Below are positions 46,351 to 57,299 of a stretch of DNA of 64,000 bases, in pieces (the stretch's first letter is position 1; each line of letters opens with the position of its first letter). Both the position numbers and the translations under genes were made by a program. Origin of the DNA: Isoetes taiwanensis (taxonomy: Eukaryota; Streptophyta; Lycopodiopsida; Isoetales; Isoetaceae); contig JAJEKV010000031.1 in assembly GCA_021234155.1 (NCBI GenBank), positions 8,384,748 through 8,448,747 of the forward strand. Reading direction: 5' to 3'. The notes beneath the pieces were generated by a model. It saw nothing but the letters and a program-made list of their open reading frames with translations. It did not search any database and was not told the origin of the DNA.

Positions 46351-47523
46351 ATGCTCCCTATAGACGGTGTACGTAACGCCGCTTGGCAAACACCCTCCAA
46401 CGCCAGTAGGCTCACCCCTGAACAGGAATTGATGTTAATGAAAAGGCAACTCGGCGAATTGCAGGCCTATGTTTTACATACCAATCCACTGCCCCATACT
46501 CAGGAGGATGGACCGGAATTGCCTCCGCGACCATTGAGTCCACCTGCACAACACCCATCTCCTCCCAGAGCTAGCCCTGTACCTGTACAAAGGAGAACTC
46601 ATGCTAAGCGTCATCGAAGTTCCTCTAAGGATAGCGCCGCTTCCTCACATTCAGCCACTTCGGGTTCTTCGGGGTCCTCGCTATCAGACAGTGACCATTC
46701 AAGGCGTAAGGATAAGGAGTACCGAAAAACCGTTGACACAGCCATCACTAGTATATGGAAGAACCGAAAGTTGGCTCAGTTTGATGGGAAATCCAGAGGA
46801 GGCTTGAATGCGGAATCTTGGTTGGACGAAATGAAGGAATTCGGGAAGTCCTATGGAATGACAGAGAAAGATACAGGGAAGGTCGCCACCACCAACCTTA
46901 CCGGAGCTGCCCGTATTTGGTGGAAGGGTTACGCCAGGGCTAAGCACCTGGATAGGAGCAGATGCAAGTTCAAGAAGTTCGCTAAGGCTTTTAAATCGCA
47001 TTACGTGCCTCGTGCGCACAAATGCCAACAGATTCAGACCTTCTACAGGTTGGAACGTAAGGGCATGTCCGCAGGGCCTACAATCGACGAAGTTCATGCG
47101 TCCCGAGGTTGTATGTACCGAATGAATGAAAAGGGCGTTAGAGGGCTACATTGAAGGGTTGGCCCCATCCATTAAACGCATGGTCAAGGCCATAGACCCA
47201 AAGTCAGTAGCCGAGGCGGAAGCTAAGGCATTAAGCCTTGAGGAAGACACGCCAAGGAACCAGTATCCGCGACCTGCTCCTTACCAGCGCCACGGCCGTC
47301 CACACCTTACAAACCCCGTTACCGAAGTCCGGGCCCTCTCAAGACAATTCTTACGGCCGCCCGGAGAAAAAAGTCGCCTTTAGCACGCCAGATAAACAGA
47401 ACAATGCCGGTAAGGAAGTTCGGGGCCTCTTACTGCAGTCCATTCCTAAAGAGGCCAGAGAACAGCTCCGCCGAGATAAGGCATGCTACGGTGCATGAGG
47501 CTGGACACTTCATGCAGAATTGC
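46351..47523 (+). pseudogene. gag: gag of the 13-kb element, frameshifted
   Basis: First ATG in frame at 46351. An N-terminal region ('LTPEQELMLMKRQLGELQAY') and a Ser-rich linker lead to the retrotransposon gag domain ('WKNRKLAQFDGKS', 'ESWLDEMKEFGKSYGM', 'AARIWWKGYARAKHLDR', 46750-47090). The frame then shifts near 47117, continuing as 'GYIEGLAPSIKRMVKAIDPK' (47145-47204) to 47383. A CCHC knuckle is recognisable at 47484-47523 as C-Y-G ... HEAGHFMQNC, but a deletion of about 2 bases breaks it. Gag forms the particle that packages element RNA. Confidence 0.8.
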
Positions 47524-47664
47524 CGGTGCGTCCACGCTAGATCGCTCAACCGGCCATGGCCGACCTGGATTGGGAAGATCACGAGTCCAATCTTGTTTGC
47601 GGAGGATGAGGCTCCCGAAAGTACATTCACGGTCGCGTCTCATATTCTTGCCGCTATAGAAACA

Positions 47665-50600
47665 AAGTAACCTTGAAAGTCAATATTTCATTATTTCTAC
47701 AATAGGCCAAATAGACAGTAAGCCTTTCATAATTTTGATGGACACGGGTAGTACGCATAATTTTGCTTCTCCTAGAATGGCCCAGGTACTGCAGCTGGAA
47801 ACATTGAGATCCCGACCTAAGCCAGTCACATTGGCCAGTGGTAAGGTCAGACATACTCATGGTCGCCGTATTAACCTTAAGATGCAGTTGCCTGGTGCAC
47901 CAGTTGCCTTGGGTGCCGAGTTAATGGACATTGGAAAATATGATCTTATTGTGGGAATGGAGTTTTTAGCGTCTGCCAAGGCCAACATAGACTGTGAGAA
48001 ACGGGAGGTCACCTTCAACGCCGCTAATGGAGCACGTGTGACGATAAAAGGTGATCCATTCCACTCCGCTATGCAGTCAATGTCAATAAAGCAGTTAGGA
48101 AAAGCTATACGCAGGAGTGAACTCCTTTGCCTCATTAGAATTGCTTCCATTGAGTCTGACTCTAAACAGAAGCAAGAAATCGATGCCTTACCATCAGACA
48201 TTGCTACCCTTCTTCGGGAATTTAGCGACCTTTTTCCAGATGAGATCCATAAGCTTCCTCCTTTTAGAGGGGTAGAATGTGAGATAACTCTTGAACCAGG
48301 TACGAAGCCTACCAGCAAGGCCCCGTACCGAATGAGTCCTCCGGAGTTAGCAGAGCTTAAGAAACAACTACAAGAGTTACTGAACCTCGGGTTTATTCGG
48401 CCTAGTGTTTCACCTTTTGGCGCTCCTATTCTTTTTGTCAAGAAGAAAGATGGCTCTTTAAGGATGTGTATTGATTATAGGCAACTCAATAAGCATACCA
48501 TCAAGAATCGCTATGCTTTGCCTAGGGCAGATGATCTTATGGACCAGTTACAAGGGGCAAAATATTTCTCAAAGATTGATTTGCACTCCGGTTACCATCA
48601 GATAAGGATAAAGGAGGAGGACATTCATAAGTCTGCTTTTCGCACCAGATATGGCCATTATGAATTCACCGTCATGCCTTTTGGATTGACCAATGCCCCT
48701 GCAACGTTTATGCGGTTGATGAATGACATCTTCCGTCAATACTTGGATGACTTTGTTGTCATTTTCTTTGATGACATTCTCATCTATAGTAAAACCTTGC
48801 AGCAACATGAACAACATCTTTGATTAGCTTTGCAGAAGCTAAGACGCCATCAGCTCTTCGCCAAGTTCTCTAAATGCAAGTTCGCCACTCCGAGGGTAGA
48901 CTATTTGGGGCATATTATTTCAGCAGAAGGAATTGCTACAGACCCAGCCAAGATAGAAGCAGTAAAGGATTGGCCCATTCCAGCTAGTGTTTCAGAGGTC
49001 CGGAGTTTCTTAGGACTCGCAGGATATTATCGGAAATTTGTTAAGGATTTTGCAACAATTGCCGCACCTCTTACTAATCTCACGAGGCATGAGAAAGTGA
49101 AGGATTGGATGGAACATTGGAAAACAAAAGTCCAAGTCGGCTTTCAGAAGCTCAAGGATGCTTTAACATCTGCACCGGTCCTTACCTTGCCTGATCCTGA
49201 AAAGGATAAATCGATAGCCACCGATGCTAGTAAGATAGCTACCGGTGGAGTTTTAATGCAGGAGGGGAGAGTTGTTGCCTACGATTCAAAGAAGATGAAT
49301 GATGCAGAGCAGCGATATCCTACCCATGACCAGGAGTTGCTCGCAGTTGTTCGTGCTCTCCGTATTTGGAGACACTACCTTCTTGGTAGAAGATTCCAGC
49401 TGGATACGGATCATCAGAGTCTCCGTTATTTATCCACCCAGCCAAATCTAAATCTCCGTCAGCGCAGATGGATGGAATTCCTCGAGGAATATGACTTCGA
49501 GATTGTATACAAGCCAGGCAAGCACAATGTGGTTGCGGATGCTTTGTCACGTCATCCCTTCATAACCCGGACCCATTGTAACGCCATTTCCACACTCACC
49601 AGCGAGTTTGGGAAGCAGATAGAACAGACCCTCGCCACAGATCCCGAATTCTGTAATATCTGGGAAACTTTGGGTAAGGAAGCCCGTACCAATAAGGAAC
49701 GTGAAGCATTCCGTTCATATAAGAAAGAGGGCAATTTACTGTATCACAAAGATAAGTTGTGTGTTCCAGCGACTTCAGGGGTGCGAAAGCTGATTCTCCA
49801 TGACACACACAACAGCCCTATAGCGGGACATGCAGGTTTCATGAAAACTTACTTTAAGATCCGCTCCAGCTATTTTTGGCCTTCGATGAAGAAGGATATT
49901 GCTAGGTACATCAAGCAGTGTCAGGTTTGTCAGCAAACCAAGGCTGAGCAATTAAGAGTTCCCGGGGAGTTGCAACCTTTGGATGTGCCCAACGCCAAGT
50001 GGGAAGTCATAACCATGGATTTCATTGTAGGCCTTCCACGCACTCTCCGTGGATATGATGCACTAATGGTCGTGGTCGACAAATTATCAAAGAATGTCGC
50101 ACCACGGACACCGCCTTCGACACCGCCTTGCTCTTTGCAAAGGAAATTTTCAGGTTGCACGGGATGCCGAGAGTAATTGTATCAGATAGGGATCCTAAGT
50201 TTGTCAGTGCATTCTGGAAGGATTTCTTCGCCACCATCCAGACCAAGCTTGCCATGAGTACAGCCTACCATCCTCAGACAGATGGTCAAACAGAACGTGT
50301 CAATCGTATTATCGAAGATATGCTACGAAGCTATGTATGGAGTAAACAGTCACAATGGGCGGATTATATTTACCTGGTAGAATTCGCCTACAACAGTACA
50401 AAGCAGGAGTCTTCCAAAATGTCTCCCTTCATGATAAATTATGGCTATCAATGTCTTACTCCAGACACGTGGCATAACCCTGTTTCTAAAGTGGAGGTCT
50501 CTCAACAACTCCTTTTAGAAATGCAGGCCTTGGTGGAGGAAGTTCGGGGTTACTTATTGGCCGCACGCAGTCGTCAGAAGAGTCTAGCGGATAAGCACCG

Positions 50601-51228
50601 AACCCCACGGATCTTCCAGGTGGGCGAATCGGTTTGGCTTAAGATCAAAGTAAAACAAGCCAAGCTTAAAATTGGTAACTATAAGAAGTTGGCACCCAGA
50701 TGGGCTGGGCCGTTCAGGATTACTGAACGCGTGGGAGAACAAGCATATCGCTTGGACTTACCACCCCGCTTGAAGATCCACAAGGTCTTTCACGTGAGTC
50801 TTCTGAAGCAACACACCCCAGATCCAGAGGAGGTTTTGGATACCCCAACTCTCCTAGAGATGACTGAAGAGCAGCTGGATATAGTGCCCGAAGCTCTTCT
50901 TGATCGAGCTTACAAACAGACCAGAAGGACTCAAATGTTGCAATACTTGGTCAAGTGGAAACACTTACCCGTTGAAGATGCTACCTGGGTAATGAAGATA
51001 GACCTTGAGAAGCACTATCCGGACTTCATGCGGGAATCTCAAGGCCGCACCATCAACGATGGTATCAACCCCGCTCCCGGCGGTAAGCTTGAAGGCTTGA
51101 TTGGCCGAGAATCATGTTCTAGGGGGGTAGATGCATCGTATATTATAATAATAACCGATGATGAGATCACCTTCGTGTTCTCTAGGACGTGGTGTATTGT
51201 TGATGTTGACATGACCACGAATTGCTAG
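47665..51228 (+). pseudogene. pol: pol of the 13-kb element: PR-RT-RH-IN plus chromodomain-like end
   Basis: Protease: '[11 protein letters not shown]' with the catalytic Asp at 47741. Reverse transcriptase: '[19 protein letters not shown]', 'HSGYHQIRI', '[17 protein letters not shown]', and 'FFDDILIYS' as the catalytic box (48770-48790). RNase H: '[13 protein letters not shown]', '[12 protein letters not shown]', '[11 protein letters not shown]'. Integrase: HHCC finger ('[14 protein letters not shown]' to 'CQVCQQTK'), first Asp in '[10 protein letters not shown]', second in 'VSDRDPKF', Glu in 'DGQTERVNR'. The last part (50881-51035, 'LQYLVKWKHLPVEDATW') is chromodomain-like. Damage: TGA at 48821-48823 inside the reverse transcriptase, and a small deletion plus frameshift at about 50090-50096 between the first and second integrase Asp. 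pol would copy element RNA and insert the cDNA; this copy cannot as read. Confidence 0.92.
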
Positions 51229-51742
51229 AAAGGCATCTACTAAATAGACTGCGTTCATTCCGGCTATACGGGGAACTGAACCATTCCTTATGCCACAATG
51301 AATTGCAAGCCGTAGACATGATAGATTCCCTTCTAGCTACTTTTTCTTTTATTTATAGGGGGTGGACCCTTTAACCACAACTTAATCATATTATTAACCT
51401 ACGGGTATATGGTTGTGTGCAGGCCAGTGAACAAGTCGTCACCTGCCTTGTATAGAGGGTTGCTGATGACCCAACTTTTCCCGTATTGGTTTTGTCTACA
51501 TGTATCAATTTTGTTCTCAGAATGTTTTAAATCAGACTTCGGTCCTAAACTCCCTTGATGATAAGTTTGTATCGGGCACCCTGGTGCTTGTACTTTGATA
51601 TTTTAACTTCAATGTATTACTGTCCGAACTACTATAATCTAAACGTATTAATGTTATATTCTTAACTTCATTTTCTAATTCAGTGCTGCACGTATATGTC
51701 TTCAATTAGCTAACCCCAATGCTGGGGACAGCATTTTTTTTT
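51229..51742 (+). other. 3' untranslated region of the 13-kb element
   Basis: No gene. 51158-51215, just upstream, is the part matched by the decayed copy at 6326-6396. The region ends with 'gctggggacagca' and a T-run before the polypurine tract. Confidence 0.55.
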
Positions 51743-51755
51743 AAGGAGGGGAGAA
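51743..51755 (+). promoter_or_regulatory. Polypurine tract
   Basis: AAGGAGGGGAGAA lies immediately before the 3' LTR, the place where plus-strand DNA synthesis is primed. The decayed copy has a similar tract just before 7422. Confidence 0.85.
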
Positions 51756-53380
51756 TGTGACGTTCCACGTATTTATACGGTCTACGTCACGTATTTATAC
51801 GGGACACGTACAAATACAAGCACGTCACCCCCCTAAAGGTACGCTACCATGGGGGTATGGGAACTTAATTGCAACCTAGGGGGTTACCTTAAAAAGGATT
51901 AAATTAGCTATGCTAATTTAACACATTAATAATAATAACCTATAACCTAGGAAATTAGGCTAATTACCATTTGGGAAGGCGCCACCTGGTCCAATCGATT
52001 GGGCAGCATGAGGGTTGCCAAGTTTGGATGCCAACTTGACCCCTATCCCTGGGATTGACTCCTGAAGATCGACCAAGGAAGGCCAGGAGCTGAGCGCCAT
52101 CATACACCTGCAGAGAATCACCATACCAGTCGTCCCTGTGAAGCAACAGCTGAATTCTCAATTCCCAGGAGATGGAGGCGCCCCATGGAAATGAGTCCAG
52201 CCAGAATTCAGGTAGGTGGCTATGTGAATTCTAGATAACGCTTGGTTGTGTCCGTTTCTCTGTTCTCTTTGTGGTTCAATCATAGAAACTAACCCTTGGT
52301 TGTACAAGCAAGTTCTCTTTATATTTAATTCTGGTTTCTACTCTGAAAGGATGGATTGTTAGTTCTTTGTTTAATCTGACTCTGAAACGAGGGGATTACG
52401 GGGGGTAGAGACCTTTGAACCGTGTCTTGTAGTATGCTCCTAGATAGAGCCCTGTAGAGTCCCATTAAATGCGGCCTGTGCACAAGAACCCACCGGGTCC
52501 TAGATGCTATGGTCTGGCTTAGCACCCACAAAGGAACACAAGTGACATGAGGGGTGGGGTCTTGCATGAGCATACAAGGCTCCTGAGACTCCTACAGTGG
52601 GCTAGGCCTGATAGCCGGTCACGTAGAGGGCCGGGTATGGGTCTGACACTCCCTGGGTGTAGAGGTGTGATCCGTATGGAGCACCTTGCACTTTGAGTAG
52701 ATTTAGGGTGAGTAAGTCGGGTACGGATGCGGGGGTCGCTGATGCGGCACGTATTCTCTAGCTCACCCATGGAACCACTGTGATTCTGGAAGGGGACGCC
52801 TCCCTGACCTGCCTCATCGGACCAGGCGTCATGAACCTGGAGTAGGCTCAAAGGGTGATCCCTTGAACCTGCGTCTCCGGAAGGCTATAGCAAAGCCATA
52901 GCATGAATTGACCCATCTGCAAAGTGTGCACAGGAGGGGCGGATGGAGTGGACAACCCTAGCCAATGTTCTATGCCGCCCAACGCCATGCCAAGACTTCG
53001 GTCTGGCTGATCTCTTGAGGCCCGGCCGTCCGATCCTCACCGGGAGTCTGAGCCGGGGTAGAACCTGGGTTTTGGGTGTTTTCTTAGGATTAGATGTATA
53101 TTCTATGCCGTTGGTATATTAGATGGATGCGCCACCCTTCGTGGTGGTTATTTATGTATATTCATGCTGTGTGCTAACCCTCGTATTCATGCTTCCGCGA
53201 CGTAGGAGTCCCATTGAAGGCGTGGGCCGAATGACCCCTTCGTGTCCTTCTTTCGGGCCTCATTTCATAGATGGCCCGAAATAGACGGAGGGCCCTGCTC
53301 ATGGTGAGATGATTGCCATGGGAGGGGAAAGTCCCCGTATGTATACGTCCGAGGGTCGTATATATTCTGGGAGCGTCACA
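51756..53380 (+). repeat. 3' LTR
   Basis: 1625 bp, TGTGACG ... GCGTCACA, same blocks as the 5' LTR (for example 'GGGGGGTAGAGACC' near 52400 and 'GGGGCGGATGGAGTGG' near 52937). Confidence 0.95.
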
Positions 53381-53385
53381 CCAAC
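53381..53385. repeat. Target site duplication CCAAC, right
   Basis: Same five bases as at 40236-40240. Confidence 0.9.
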
Positions 53386-55011
53386 AATGACATTCTGCGT
53401 TCTGGCCGAGTCGACAAGATCTCTGTGGGTACGTGGGGGTGGTGTGCTATCAACCGCTCGCCATACCTCGCGGCATATCTCGTCTGTGTACGAGTCCCCA
53501 AAAATGTACACCTCCTCCCAGAAATAGACAGGCAACATCAAACCCGGATGTAGCACAATGTCTCGTGCATACTGGGCCTCTCTGCCACCTCCGGCCCACC
53601 CCCGCAAGGGCTGCAGCAAATAGTAGGCATAAAGCTGTGCCCTGCCCCAAACTCCGTCCCAGTACAGAAAGAAGCCTCTAGCCCTGTCCCTCTGCCATCG
53701 GTATCGGTCATGTGCATCTGCAGCCGGAGGAAAGGGTGACACCAATGATGCCAAGCAAGGGGAACGAACCCTCTCTTCCTGTATAATCTGAGCATATGTG
53801 CTGCGACCGCTCTCCCGCAGCTCATCAAACATCGGCCTCGAAGCACGAGGCTCTATGACATGCAGTGGAGGTGGCGTGTGAATGAACAGGTCGTCTGGTA
53901 TGTCCTCAATATCTGCCGCGTCTTTGTAATGATGGCCCCTGTACGCGTGCTATCTTTGTGAGGATGACATGCCACCGAAATGCAAATCTGGTGTCTCCGG
54001 TCTGTAGACCCCATGGGTGCCGTCGATGCTTGGGTAGATGCGATGGTTGCCGCCAAGATCTTGTAAAGACATGGGCGCTCTCCCGCGCGATCGTGCCCCC
54101 CTTCTTTTGCTCCTCTTCCTGCACCCAGCCTTGTCGCATACTCCATGATCTCCTCGGGTGTAGGCCGAGAGGGGGGCTCCTGCGACAACCGGCGGCTCAT
54201 CCACTCATCTTGGTACCGTTCATCCCGACATCCTCCTCGGTGGGGTGCCCCGATGATCATAAGCGCCCGGCCTCTGCAAGTATAGAGGGTGCACCACCCC
54301 GTATGCCTGGCGATCTTTGAGACAACTGTCTAATGCCTCGGCACGCCCGGCAGGTATCGCGTAGGCGTCAGAAATGCAGGGCATGGAGCCACGCATACGG
54401 ACGGTCGTCCTCGTCAAAACACGCCTTTGTCTCGCCACGCCGACGCAGATGCATTCGCTCTTGCCCGCTGCTCTGCTGTCCTCTGCCGTGCCAGTTCATT
54501 GAGGCGCTCCCTCTCCTCATCTGTGAGAGGGGATGGCTGCGATGGGTCATTCCTGGGACGACCACGTTCCCTCACTGGCCACCACATATCTCTGTGATAT
54601 GCATTATGGTGCCCAATGGCACCATCCTTCGTCAGACCTGCCGTAGCTTGTCCGCTGTATGGGGACACCCGGGTGCGTCACAGTACCAGAAAGTGCCCAA
54701 GCTATTTGTGCCACGGGCTGTTTGGGGGCCCAGCCGCCTGACAATCAGCCAGATGCCTCGATATTCCCTGTCAAACTTCCATAATCAGCGCCTAGGCTAG
54801 CCTACCAACCATACAAGTACAAACGAAAAAACTCTAAAGACACAACTATGCAAGCTATCTAATGGGGGTCTGACGGTACTTACCAAAAAGTGACGTACCC
54901 AACCTGTCTCGGCTGTCCGCGGTCGACGTAATTTGGGAGCCCACTCTCGTCCATCCCTATCGGGCGACTCTCCTGCGTAAGATCTCTGCCCCATCGGTCA
55001 CCTGTCGCCAT
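53386..55011 (-). pseudogene. 5' exons of TIR-element gene (copy 2), split by retrotransposon
   Basis: Exon 1, 55011-54884: MATGDRWGRDLTQESRPIG to 'YVTFW', followed by a gtaagt donor. The next coding stretch near 54650-54780 contains 'GTFWYCDAPGCPHTADKLRQ', where paired Cys and His could bind zinc; then 'LTDEERERLNELARQRTAEQ' (about 54500) and 'EIMEYATR' (about 54145). The last exon runs from about 53,940 to the insertion point: 'DAADIEDIPDD', 'MFDELRESGRSTYAQII', 'FFLYWDGVWGRAQLYAYYLL', 'EEVYIFGDSYTDEICREVW', 'VDSARTQNVIVG'. A TAG near 53950 and several frame changes between 54000 and 54750 show decay or unseen introns. I do not recognise the family. Confidence 0.5.
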
Positions 55012-55940
55012 ATTGTAAAGCCTGCTTGGGGAATATGCCGGGTAACCATAATGTATAGATAAAATGAGTTTAGAATTGATTACTGCAACCATAAACATGA
55101 AGCAGCTATGACAAGAAGCAGCTTGACAAGAAGCAGCTATGAATGAAAGATTTTTCTTGCCTAAGCAAACACGGGGACTGTTGTTTTCTAAATTAATTTC
55201 CAAAGGTAATTGATTCTAATACTCATCTTATCGATTTTAATACTTCCTACGACTACTGCAACCATAAATATAAGAATTGCAACTGACAATACCTTGAAAA
55301 ATTAACACAAAAAAAGCTTGCAAAATCGATTGAGCGCCAACTGAAAAAAGTCGAAACAATCAAGGGAAGTGCAAACAAGTCGAAACAATCAAGGGAAAAT
55401 CGCTTAAACGATTTCCTACGACTCATCGCAAACCATAAATAAAAGAATTGCAACTGACAATACCTTGAAAAATTAACACAAAAAAAGCTTGCAAAATCGA
55501 TTGAGCGCCAACTGAAACAAGTCGAAACAATCAAGGGAAGTGCAAACAAGTCGAAACAATCAAAATCGCTTTAAATCGCTTAGCGATTTTTTTTTTTTTT
55601 TTCCCGTACAGGTGAAAGAATCGTTGAAAATCGCTTAAGCGATTTTGGGGTTTTTTAATTTTTTAGCGGCCAGCCAAAGCTCGGCGCCAGTCCGTCTTGA
55701 TCGGACTCCGTGCGGCCCGGGCCCGTCTTGGCGGGCATCTTGGCGCCCCTTGCCCGTCTTGGCCGGTATGCAGTGAAAACAATGAGACAGTGAAAATCGC
55801 TTAAGCGATTTTGGTTTTTTTTTTTTTTTTTTATGCGCACGGCATTTTCGGTTTTCCGGCGGGGCCTTTTCAGGCGGGAAAATCGCTTAAGCGATTTTCG
55901 GGCGCCGAAGACCCCGATTTCGGGAGCCAAAAAAGACCCC
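55012..55940. mobile_element. Right arm and terminus of TIR element copy 2
   Basis: Ends with 'GATTTCGGGAGCCAAAAAAG' followed by ACCCC at about 55940, matching the right end of copy 1. Arm palindromes lie at 55626-55647, 55792-55813 and 55878-55899 (core AAAATCGCTTAAGCGATTTT), with imperfect ones near 55397 and 55569. The flanking target duplication cannot be shown because the left end is missing. From about 55043 the sequence differs from copy 1, so the two copies carry different internal cargo. Confidence 0.7.
55247..55562. repeat. Tandem duplication of about 150-170 bp in arm of copy 2
   Basis: Unit 1 (55247-55396) and unit 2 (about 55417-55562) share 'aagaattgcaactgacaata', 'cttgaaaaattaacacaaaa', 'tgcaaaatcgattgagcgcc' and 'gtcgaaacaatcaaggg', separated by one imperfect arm palindrome. 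Confidence 0.8.
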
Positions 55941-57299
55941 GAAGGGCAACCCAGAAAAAAAAATTGTAAATTATATGCCACTACAAAAAACTACCATACA
56001 ACCAAATAGTTCACATTGTAAGCATCAAATAATGATGTCACCACGTGCAACGCATTGGATGACTCCGTGCTAAGGATGCATAGGTAATGCACATATATTT
56101 AACGTCTCTACAATAGGATCGCATTTATGCCCGGCAACGACGGGCACTTGTTACTAGTTACTATTAGATGGGTTTTGCTGCCATCGCTAGGTTTTGTTCT
56201 TGATGTTATTAGGCGGTTGAGCAATCACAGGGCTCTAATGTTGTATACTCTGGTGCTGATGCTACCTATTTTGGCAAGGGGTTCAAACTTCGTTATAAAT
56301 CTTGCATGAATCTTATCCAGAATGGCATTTTCTGGATTTAGAGGGTTCAAATCCCCAAGATGCATCTCCTCTGAGATTTGAATCTGTTGCAGGTGAGGCA
56401 TTTTGATTTCTAAATCTAGCGAGCATATTTGTACTTGTATCTCTATACAAAGGACTAGGTCCATTGCATCCATGGTTTTAAGGGGCCCCTAAAAAATAGA
56501 GCACATCAACATTTAACACGCTTCATTCATGGCTAGGATTCCATGCTTTGGCATATTCCATGGCATATCCTTGCATCTAACGGCCAAGAATCCATAATGA
56601 AAATTTCGCACTTTATGAAAACTGACAATGACAGCATCTACTAAAAGGGGTACTTTTTCCCAACAATTGGACACCTCGTATAGCATGGTATTAACCTAGT
56701 CTACCATGGTATTAACCTAGTTTGATATCCATGTGTATTAGGCCGCTTCTAATACCATGGGACGCACCGAATATAGTGGTTGGAATCCACTAGAAAAGGA
56801 TTTCTACAATTCCCATGATCATCCAATTTATTTCGACAGAAAACATAGGCTTAGATCAATGGTCCAAAGAACACGAACACAATGTCCCCTACTAACACTA
56901 TATCTTACATCCATCATGATCCATGCCATAGATTGTTAATTCTCTCACTCCCGTGTAAAATCCTTTTCATGAATCATAATAATGCCACATTTCTGTTCCT
57001 TTCCAAATCATCTGCGCTCATTACAACGATGATAAATATGGGTCGAATTTGCTTTTCTGCAATTTTCAAATAATGGGACAATATTTTACTCTCATCCTGA
57101 TGATCTCCCCCCATGGTCTTACACTCGTCCCTATGATCATTCTCCATGGTCTTAATATCCGCGACTGCATTAACCTGTTTAGTGCTTTCGGTAAGACCTT
57201 CATTACAAATGCGACGCATATTTCCTTCTTGACAGCAGCCAATCTGTTTAGTAAGATTGGCTTTCCAAGCTTCCTTTTGTTTATGCAACTGGATACAAG
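55941..57299. other. Non-coding stretch, tail of sucrase/ferredoxin-like gene at its end
   Basis: Mostly no gene. On the minus strand, 56974-57288 holds an open frame that begins 'MHKQKEAWKANLTKQIGCC'. It could be the C-terminal exon of the gene at 57300-58480, since an acceptor-like 'tatccag' lies directly before its 'LHKQKEAW' and plant homologues have a similar charged tail; the joining exon is not found. Confidence 0.35.

Larger units (their letters stand above)
40241..53380 (+). mobile_element. 13.1-kb Ty3/gypsy retrotransposon with extra pre-gag ORFs
   Basis: Complete structure: 5' LTR, primer site, about 3.5 kb with three unrecognised ORFs (42607-43194, 44050-45453, 45669-46154), gag, protease, reverse transcriptase, RNase H, integrase, chromodomain-like end, polypurine tract and 3' LTR. 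The domain order PR-RT-RH-IN defines Ty3/gypsy; the chromodomain-like C-terminus suggests a chromovirus. It is unusually long for a chromovirus because of the pre-gag block. gag and pol carry frameshifts, a TGA and an integrase deletion, so it is not autonomous as read. It is inserted in the plus direction within a minus-strand exon of the TIR-element gene. Confidence 0.93.

Noticed and set aside
47857-48441. 194-codon minus-strand frame
   Set aside because: Antisense shadow of protease/reverse transcriptase coding sequence.
53299-53400. Extension of the 177-codon minus frame into the LTR
   Set aside because: The frame's last residues (to 53299) are read from the LTR by chance; the true continuation is at 40240 on the other side of the insertion.
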